A stretch of DNA of 11,933 bases. Origin: Kineosphaera sp039812485 (GTDB lineage Bacteria; Actinomycetota; Actinomycetes; Actinomycetales; Dermatophilaceae). A model generated the notes under the pieces. The model searched no databases. It was not told the DNA's origin and saw only the letters and a program-made list of their open reading frames with translations. Within the stretch, counting starts at the first letter, position 1. Each line of letters begins with the position of its first letter. Both the position numbers and the translations under genes were made by a program. Location: contig JBDIAP010000120.1 in assembly GCA_039812485.1 (NCBI GenBank), forward strand, positions 1 through 11,933, read 5' to 3'. Of this stretch, positions 7,132-11,933 are shown in pieces.

Positions 7132-8732
7132 GAGGCGGCCTCCGACATGCTCGAGACGATGGCGTCGCCATCGATGGTGGACGTGTAGGCGTCGAGGCGC
7201 GGCTCACCGTCGACGAGCACGACGACGCGGTCGGCGACCTCGCGGATCTCCTCGACGTCGCTGGCCAGGACGACGATGCAGGCGCCCTGCTCGGCGAGTT
7301 CCCGCGCGCGGGCAGAGATGTCACGTCGAGCGCCGATGTCGACCCCGCGGAACGGCTCGTCGAGGAGCATGATCCGCGGCGCCTGCGCGAACCAGCGCCC
7401 GACGACGACTTTCTGCTGGTTGCCGCCGGAGAGGGAATCCAGGCTTTGGCCGGGTCCGCGGGCGACGACGCCGAAGGTCTCGATCGTCTCCGCGCCGCGG
7501 GCCCGCTCGCGTCCGCGATCGATAACCCCGCCAGGAGCGAAGCGCGACAGGAACGGCAGCGTCGCCGTCCGCGCGATAGACCAACCCGGCAGCATCGCCT
7601 CCGCCGCTCGATCTTCGGGGACCAGGTAGATGCCGCGCCGGACGGCGTCACGAGCCCGACGCGGCGCGTAGGACGTCCCGTCGAGGCGCATCGAACCCGA
7701 CCGCCAGCCCTCGACGCCGTAGATGCCCCGGGCCAGCTCGGACTTCCCGGCGCCGATGAGCCCGACGATTCCCGTCACCTCGCCGTAGCGCAGATCGAGG
7801 TCGAAGGGCGCCGACCGCTTGAGGAGCTGGACGCCGCGAAGCTCGAGCGCTACCTGCTCGCCACGGCGCTCGGCGAGCGCGTCGGCCGCGTACGCGACCG
7901 ACTCCCCGAGCATTGAGCGCACGGCCCGCGCCATGTCGAAGGGCGCCGCCTGCTCGTCATGGATCCGCCCGTCGCGAAGGACGACGAGGTCGTCGGCGAG
8001 GGCGCGGATCTCGTCGAGGTGGTGGGAGACGTAGAGGATCGCGACTCCCTCCCGGCGCAGCCGGTCGACGACGGCGAAGAGCCGCTGCGTCTCCGCCCGC
8101 GACAGCGTCGACGTCGGCTCGTCGAGCACGAGCACGGTCGGACGGCGGACCAGCGCGCGCGCGAGGAGCAGCAGCTGGGCGTCGGCGATGCCGAGTTCGA
8201 AGACGTCGCTGCGCAGCACCGCGTCGGACCACCCGAGGTCGAGCGTCGCGGCGATCTCGCGGGCCCGCGGCAGAATCCGCCGCAGCGACCCGACACGCGG
8301 CAGCTCGCCCTGGACGATCTCCTCGAAAGCGAGATTCTCGGCGACGGTCAGGCCGGGCACGATGTTCTCGTCGATCCGCTGGTGGACGGTCCGGATGCCG
8401 TGCCGGCTCGCCTCCAGGGGCGAGCCGATGCTCACCTCCTGGCCACCGACGACGATCCGGCCGCCGTCGCCCCCGTAGACCCCAGCGAGGATCTTGATGA
8501 GCGTCGACTTGCCGGCCCCGTTCGCCCCGAGCAGCGCCGTCACCGATCCCGGGCGCAGCGTCATCGAGACACCCTTGAGCACCCGGTTCGCCCCGAACGA
8601 CATCGTGATGTCCTCCAGGCGCAGCGCTGTCTCGGGCCCGGAGTCGCCGGAGCCGTCGGCCCCGGAGCTACCGACGCCGGAACCGTCAGGACCTGGCGCG
8701 CCGGGATCCTCGTCCGAGCCGGGCGTCGCCAT
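7128..8732 (-). CDS. Sugar ABC transporter ATPase, two nucleotide-binding domains (RbsA-type)
   Basis: A 534-residue protein with tandem ABC domains supplies energy for sugar import. Domain 1 has Walker A GANGAGKST (69-77), Walker B VLVLDEPTSTLS (200-211) and H-loop SHH (236-238), but its signature is degenerate (ELGIADAQLLLLARAL instead of an LSxGQ-like motif). Domain 2 has GLIGAGKSE (324-332), an intact signature LSGGNQQK (434-441) and Walker B IMLLDEPFRGVDIG (454-467). Asymmetric domains are normal in the RbsA/MglA family. ATG 8730-8732 shares one base with the stop of the binding-protein gene (TGATG), which supports this start. It does leave a 33-residue Gly/Ser/Asp/Pro-rich N-terminal extension that the family usually lacks. 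The stop overlaps the permease start. Confidence 0.92.
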   Translation of the reverse strand: MATPGSDEDPGAPGPDGSGVGSSGADGSGDSGPETALRLEDITMSFGANRVLKGVSMTLRPGSVTALLGANGAGKSTLIKILAGVYGGDGGRIVVGGQEVSIGSPLEASRHGIRTVHQRIDENIVPGLTVAENLAFEEIVQGELPRVGSLRRILPRAREIAATLDLGWSDAVLRSDVFELGIADAQLLLLARALVRRPTVLVLDEPTSTLSRAETQRLFAVVDRLRREGVAILYVSHHLDEIRALADDLVVLRDGRIHDEQAAPFDMARAVRSMLGESVAYAADALAERRGEQVALELRGVQLLKRSAPFDLDLRYGEVTGIVGLIGAGKSELARGIYGVEGWRSGSMRLDGTSYAPRRARDAVRRGIYLVPEDRAAEAMLPGWSIARTATLPFLSRFAPGGVIDRGRERARGAETIETFGVVARGPGQSLDSLSGGNQQKVVVGRWFAQAPRIMLLDEPFRGVDIGARRDISARARELAEQGACIVVLASDVEEIREVADRVVVLVDGEPRLDAYTSTIDGDAIVSSMSEAAS

Positions 8733-9841
8733 CAGAACGAGACGCTCGGGATCCAGTCGGCCGAGGACACCTTGGAGATGTTGAGCGACGGCTCGGCCTT
8801 GCGCAGGTCCGCCATGTTTTTGATGCCCTTGTCGCGCAGCATCTGCGAGGTGACGAGGATCGGCGGGAAGTCGCGCTTGTCGCCCTCCTTGACCTGGCCG
8901 GCCATGTCGAGCGCCAGGGTGCGCAGCACGGTCGCGCCGATCGCATTGGGGTCGGTCGCGCCCGTCGCCACCCACGGGCTGTCGAGTGCGCTCATGAGCT
9001 CGATGTCGGCGGTGGAGATGTCCGCGCCGTACACCTTGACCTTGCCCTTGAGATTCGGATTCTGTTGCAGCGCCGACAGCGTCGCCTTCGTTAGCTCGTC
9101 GTAGGGCGCGTAGACGGCTACGACGTCGGCGTTGGACTTCAGGGCGTTGTCGACCATCGGGGCGGTGTCGGTCGCGGTCGAGGGGGTGTACTTGCCGGTC
9201 TTGAACTTCTGGGTCCAGGAGTTCTCGGTCAGGTACTTCTTCCACACCGCATCGCGGCGGTCGAGCGGGGCGATGCCCGCGACGTTGACGTAGCCGACCG
9301 GCTTGTCGGTGCCGATGTCTTTCTTCATCTGGTCGAGGACGAGCCCGGCCATCTGCGCGTCGGACTGCTGCGTCTGTACGGCGCGGGGGGCGCACTTCTG
9401 GATCTCGACGTCGTAGATGACGACCTTGATGCCCTGATCGAGGGCCTTGTTGACGCCGGGACACAGGGTGTCGGGGAAGCCGTGGCGCACGATGATCCCC
9501 TTGGCTCCCGAGGCAATCGCCTGGTCGAGCTGGGTCGCCTGCTGCGCGTTGTCGCCCTGGGCGTCGTACACGGTCAGCTTCATCTTCAGCGCCTCGGCCT
9601 GCTTCTTCGTGCCGTTGAGGTACTGCTGGAAGTAGTCGCCCTGCCCGGTGTTCTGCACGAGCGCCACGGGCACCCCGGGCTGGTCGAAGGGGGCCGGCGC
9701 CGTGCCGGTAGCGGTCGCGACGGTCGCGGACTCGGCGTTGGCATTCGGTGTGGCGGCGCCGGGGGACTCCGAGCCCTGGCTGCAGCCGGCGACGCCGAGA
9801 AGCGACAGGCCGGCGACGGTGGCGACGAGCGACTTCTTCAT
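8732..9841 (-). CDS. Sugar-binding lipoprotein of the ABC transporter
   Basis: A 369-residue extracellular solute-binding protein. The N-terminus MKKSLVATVAGLSLLGVAGC is a lipoprotein signal peptide with lipobox VAGC and the lipidated Cys at residue 20. A Ser/Ala/Thr-rich linker follows, then a type I periplasmic-binding fold of the Peripla_BP_4 (ribose/autoinducer-2) kind: PVALVQNTGQGDYFQQYLNGTKKQAEAL, a DQAIASGAKGIIV repeat, and NADVVAVYAPYDEL. ATG 9839-9841 has AGAGGAA seven bases upstream; the frame stays open further upstream, but only over antisense of mtnA. It lies 49 bp after the mtnA stop, separated by a stem-loop, and is coupled to the ATPase. Its ligand is not identifiable from sequence; context suggests methylthioribose or 5-deoxyribose. 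Confidence 0.92.
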   Translation of the reverse strand: MKKSLVATVAGLSLLGVAGCSQGSESPGAATPNANAESATVATATGTAPAPFDQPGVPVALVQNTGQGDYFQQYLNGTKKQAEALKMKLTVYDAQGDNAQQATQLDQAIASGAKGIIVRHGFPDTLCPGVNKALDQGIKVVIYDVEIQKCAPRAVQTQQSDAQMAGLVLDQMKKDIGTDKPVGYVNVAGIAPLDRRDAVWKKYLTENSWTQKFKTGKYTPSTATDTAPMVDNALKSNADVVAVYAPYDELTKATLSALQQNPNLKGKVKVYGADISTADIELMSALDSPWVATGATDPNAIGATVLRTLALDMAGQVKEGDKRDFPPILVTSQMLRDKGIKNMADLRKAEPSLNISKVSSADWIPSVSF

Positions 9842-9860
9842 GACGGTTCCTCTCGGTCCG

Positions 9861-9882
9861 CGACCGGCGTCGGTGCCGGTCG
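9861..9882 (-). promoter_or_regulatory. Intercistronic stem-loop between mtnA and the binding-protein gene
   Basis: CGACCGGC (9861-9868) and GCCGGTCG (9875-9882) pair perfectly over 8 bp around a 6-base loop. The hairpin begins about 8 bases after the mtnA stop and ends shortly before the ribosome-binding site of the binding-protein gene. There is no T-tract. Such hairpins before binding-protein genes often stabilise the downstream message or attenuate transcription. This role is inferred. Confidence 0.4.
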
Positions 9883-9890
9883 GGTGTCGA

Positions 9891-10946
9891 TCAGCCTGCG
9901 ATGGACTCCAACAGACGGGGGTCGGGGTGCGCGGAGGGTTCGGCGACCCCCCGTTCGGTGACGACCGCGGTGACGAGGTCGTGGGGGGTGACGTCGAAGG
10001 CGGGATTGAAGCCCCGCGTGCCGGTGGGCGCGCTGCGGACCCCGCCAACGGCGAGGACCTCCTTGCCGTCGCGCTCCTCGATGACGATGTCGTCCCCGGT
10101 CGCGGTGGCCAGGTCGACGGTCGAGCTCGGCGCGGCGACGACGAAGGGGATGCCCGCTCGTTGACAGGCCAGGGCCAGGGCAACCGAGCCGACCTTGTTC
10201 GCCGTGTCCCCGTTGGCCGTGATCCGGTCGGCACCGATGATCGCGACGTCGACGAGACCGCGCAGGATCGTGCTGCTCGCGGCGCCGTCGGCCTGCACGA
10301 CGTGCTCGATGCCGTCCTGGGTCAGCTCCCAGCTCGTCAGGCGCGCCCCCTGGAGCAGCGGGCGCGTCTCGTCGGCGTAGACGAGGCCGAGGGCGCCGCG
10401 GTCGTGCAGCTCGTGGATGATCCCGTATGCCGTGCCCCAGGCCGTCGTCGCGAGCGCGCCGGTGTTGCAGTGCGTGACGACGCGGACCCGCTCGCGGCCA
10501 GTCCGGGCCAGGATCCAGTCGGCGCCGAGCCGGGAGAGCTCCCGGTTGGCCGCCTCGTCCTCGGCGATGAGCCTGCGCGCCTCCTGCAGCACCGCGTCGG
10601 GACCGCTCGCCATGAGGGGGCGGACCCGGTCGACGCCCCACGCGAGGTTCACCGCGGTGGGGCGGGCGTCGCGGACGCGGTCGACCTCGGCGGCCAGGCG
10701 CTCCTCGTCCCAGCCCTCGCGCGTCGCCTCGTGCATCGCGACGACGACCCCGAGCGCTCCGGCCGCTCCCAGGGCGGGCGCCCCGCGGACGGCGAGCCGA
10801 CGGATCGCGTCGACGAGGGCGTCGACCGTCGTGATGTGCAGGTGATCCTCGCGCTCGGGCAGGAGCGTCTGGTCGATGAGCCTGACACCGGGGGCACCGG
10901 ACGTGCCGGAGCTCGACCCGTCCGACCACTCGACCGCTCGAACCAC
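9891..10946 (-). CDS. mtnA: S-methyl-5-thioribose-1-phosphate isomerase
   Basis: MtnA converts methylthioribose-1-phosphate (and, in some bacteria, 5-deoxyribose-1-phosphate) to the ribulose form. Starting at GTG 10944-10946, the 351-residue protein has VRGAPALG (53-60), VVTHCNTGALAT with Cys at residue 160, and IIGADRITANGDTANKVGS with Asp at residue 240. These are the same numbers as the catalytic Cys160 and Asp240 known for Bacillus subtilis MtnA, which supports the chosen start. AAGGAG (10953-10958) lies six bases upstream. A longer frame to 11021 would run through the promoter and operator and adds residues unlike the family. The gene is first in the operon. Related eIF2B-like subunits are excluded by the catalytic pair. 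Confidence 0.95.
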   Translation of the reverse strand: MVRAVEWSDGSSSGTSGAPGVRLIDQTLLPEREDHLHITTVDALVDAIRRLAVRGAPALGAAGALGVVVAMHEATREGWDEERLAAEVDRVRDARPTAVNLAWGVDRVRPLMASGPDAVLQEARRLIAEDEAANRELSRLGADWILARTGRERVRVVTHCNTGALATTAWGTAYGIIHELHDRGALGLVYADETRPLLQGARLTSWELTQDGIEHVVQADGAASSTILRGLVDVAIIGADRITANGDTANKVGSVALALACQRAGIPFVVAAPSSTVDLATATGDDIVIEERDGKEVLAVGGVRSAPTGTRGFNPAFDVTPHDLVTAVVTERGVAEPSAHPDPRLLESIAG

Positions 10947-10959
10947 CTCGAACTCCTTG

Positions 10960-10972
10960 GTTGTTTGACAAC
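10960..10972. promoter_or_regulatory. Operator 1: GTTGT-N3-ACAAC palindrome at the mtnA promoter
   Basis: GTTGTTTGACAAC is a 13-bp dyad immediately downstream of the predicted mtnA transcription start and next to its ribosome-binding site. Its shape (TTGT-N3-ACAA) resembles operators of HutC-type GntR regulators, and such a regulator is encoded divergently 105 bp away. A bound regulator here would block the operon promoter. The same dyad, with matching flanks (CCTTN before, YGG after), recurs at 11285-11297. Confidence 0.72.
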
Positions 10973-10980
10973 TGGGTGCC

Positions 10981-11009
10981 AGAGTAGGGACGTGCCACCA
11001 GGGCGTCAA
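10981..11009 (-). promoter_or_regulatory. Promoter of the mtnA-ABC-mtnK operon
   Basis: Reading the minus strand, TTGACG (11004-11009) and TACTCT (10981-10986) are separated by exactly 17 bases, a good vegetative-sigma promoter. Transcription should begin at about 10974, giving a leader of roughly 28 bases that holds the operator and the ribosome-binding site. No riboswitch would fit in so short a leader. Confidence 0.65.
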
Positions 11010-11077
11010 GGGTGGTGACACCGCGCCGCAGACGGTCCCTACGGCCGGCCCGCGGACCTCCGACGTTGGGACTTCAC

Positions 11078-11797
11078 ATGACCCGTCGCACGACTCTCGC
11101 TAGGCGCCTGGCCTGGGATCTACGCGCCCAGATCGCCGCGGGTGACCCTCCGGCAGGGTCGCGACTCGCGACCGAGACGGCCCTCGCGGAACGCTTCGGC
11201 GTGTCGCGCCCCACGGTCCGCGCCGCCCTGCGCGAGCTCGAGACGCTCGGCCTCGTCCGCACGCATCACGGCGTCGGTACCTTTGTTGTCGAACAACCGG
11301 CGGTGCGCGCGGGGCTTGAGCGCCTCGAATCGATCACCGAGTCGATCCGCGCCACGGGCAAGGAACCGGGCATGACCTATGCCTCGCGGATGCGCCGCGG
11401 CGTCCTGCCCGAGGAGGCGGCGAGCATGAGGGTGCCCGGCGACACCGAGGTCCTCGAACTGCGCCGCACGATCCTCGCCGACGGCGAGGTGGTCGCCTAC
11501 TCCTACGACCTCATGCCCACGGCGATCCTGCCCGACGAGGTGAGCGACGACGACCTCACCGGATCGATCCTCGCCTTCCTGCGCGACTCGCTCGGGATCG
11601 CGGCCGTGCACGCCGAGGCCGAGGTCCACGCGGTCCACTCGAGCCACGTGGGCTGGGGCCCGGAGGCCGCGGCCCACGACCTCTTCGTGCTGCTCAACCA
11701 GTTGCACTACGACTCACGCGACCGGCTCGTCCTCTACTCCCGGACCTACTTCATCGAAGGGCGCTACGCCTTCACCCTCTATCGCCGCGACCGCTGA
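11078..11797 (+). CDS. GntR family regulator, HutC/UTRA type
   Basis: A 239-residue transcription factor. Residues 8-72 are a GntR winged helix: LAWDLRAQIAAGDPPAGSRL, then TETALAERFGVSRPTVRAALRELETLGLV and the wing HGVGTFV. Residues about 90-235 are a UTRA ligand-binding domain (LELRRTILADGEVVAYSYDLMP, ending in YSRTYFIEGRYAFTLYRR). UTRA domains usually sense small, often phosphorylated, sugars or related metabolites. Divergent placement from the mtn operon makes it the probable repressor of that operon, with an MtnK or MtnA substrate or product as candidate effector (inference). ATG 11078-11080 is chosen because the GntR domain begins just after it; its ribosome-binding site is weak, and the in-frame GTG at 11012 adds only basic residues. 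Its coding sequence contains operator 2. Confidence 0.9.
   Translation: MTRRTTLARRLAWDLRAQIAAGDPPAGSRLATETALAERFGVSRPTVRAALRELETLGLVRTHHGVGTFVVEQPAVRAGLERLESITESIRATGKEPGMTYASRMRRGVLPEEAASMRVPGDTEVLELRRTILADGEVVAYSYDLMPTAILPDEVSDDDLTGSILAFLRDSLGIAAVHAEAEVHAVHSSHVGWGPEAAAHDLFVLLNQLHYDSRDRLVLYSRTYFIEGRYAFTLYRRDR
11285..11297. promoter_or_regulatory. Operator 2: intragenic GTTGT-N3-ACAAC palindrome inside the regulator gene
   Basis: GTTGTCGAACAAC lies in codons 70-74 of the GntR gene (Val-Val-Glu-Gln-Pro), just after the winged-helix domain. It is preceded by CCTTT and followed by CGG, matching the CCTTG and TGG around operator 1. The codons used here (TTT, GTT, CAA) are poor in G/C compared with the rest of the gene, as if the DNA sequence rather than codon preference were kept. 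The centres of the two operators are 325 bp apart. A roadblock on the regulator's own transcription or a repression loop are both possible (inference). Confidence 0.55.
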
Positions 11798-11808
11798 GCG
11801 AATTCCCG

Positions 11809-11933
11809 TCAGCCCACCCAGACGAACACCCCCGCGACGACGAAGGCGGCGGCCCACATCTTGTCGAGGTTGATCCATGCGGTGCGCAGGATGCGCAGGC
11901 CGACGACCCGGTAGACGGTGATCGCGACGATCC
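11809..11933 (-). CDS. C-terminal end of an unidentified membrane protein (partial)
   Basis: On the minus strand the frame is open from the window edge to TGA 11809-11811, giving the last 40 residues. They contain a basic amphipathic stretch (YRVVGLRILRTAWINLDK) followed by a hydrophobic segment MWAAAFVVAGVFVWVG that runs to the C-terminus, as expected for a final transmembrane helix. Too little is present to name a family. It converges on the regulator gene with an 11-bp gap. Nothing ties it to the mtn operon. Confidence 0.6.
   Translation of the reverse strand, partial: IVAITVYRVVGLRILRTAWINLDKMWAAAFVVAGVFVWVG

Noticed and set aside
10947..11021. Upstream start for mtnA
   Set aside because: The added residues cross the promoter and operator; the GTG at 10946 has a good ribosome-binding site and gives catalytic Cys160 and Asp240 in the family numbering.
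11012..11077. Upstream GTG start for the regulator
   Set aside because: It adds 22 basic/proline-rich residues with no GntR similarity and would place coding sequence over the divergent promoter.

Overview
The window is high-G+C DNA (long overlapping open frames on both strands, strong G/C third-position bias) and looks like an actinomycete chromosome. The lipoprotein/ABC gene style, GTG starts and short translationally coupled overlaps fit Actinomycetota. I cannot fix the genus from the sequence. I see no rRNA, tRNA or CRISPR array.

Left region (1-2017). The window opens with the 3' end of a TIM-barrel 'phosphoenolpyruvate hydrolase family' gene. Abutting it tail to tail is a class II Fic AMP-transferase gene with a C-terminal winged helix. 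Its promoter region carries four copies of GGTGAAGGATA-type sites, arranged as two palindromes with identical 13-bp spacers. Beyond it, the last 93 bp of the TIM-barrel gene recur as a direct repeat (89/93 identical), so the fic segment sits between two copies of one gene's 3' end. This suggests insertion into that gene's tail.

Middle region (2018-4855). This is decayed DNA. A rifampicin-phosphotransferase-like (PEP-synthase-type) gene is broken by a perfect 19-bp tandem duplication and by a second, deletion-like frame break. A short remnant resembling the N-terminus of an isocitrate lyase/PEP mutase family protein follows mtnK.

Right region (4856-11797). This is an intact, tightly packed operon on the minus strand: mtnA (methylthioribose-1-phosphate isomerase), a sugar-binding lipoprotein, a double-domain sugar ABC ATPase, an RbsC-type permease and mtnK (methylthioribose kinase). 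A GntR/UTRA regulator is divergently transcribed. The operon promoter (TTGACG-17-TACTCT) is followed at once by a GTTGT-N3-ACAAC palindrome, and the same palindrome recurs inside the regulator's own coding sequence. The reading I favour is an uptake-and-salvage system for 5-methylthioribose and/or 5-deoxyribose: import by the ABC transporter, phosphorylation by MtnK, isomerisation by MtnA. Later steps are not in the window. A partial membrane-protein gene on the minus strand ends the window.
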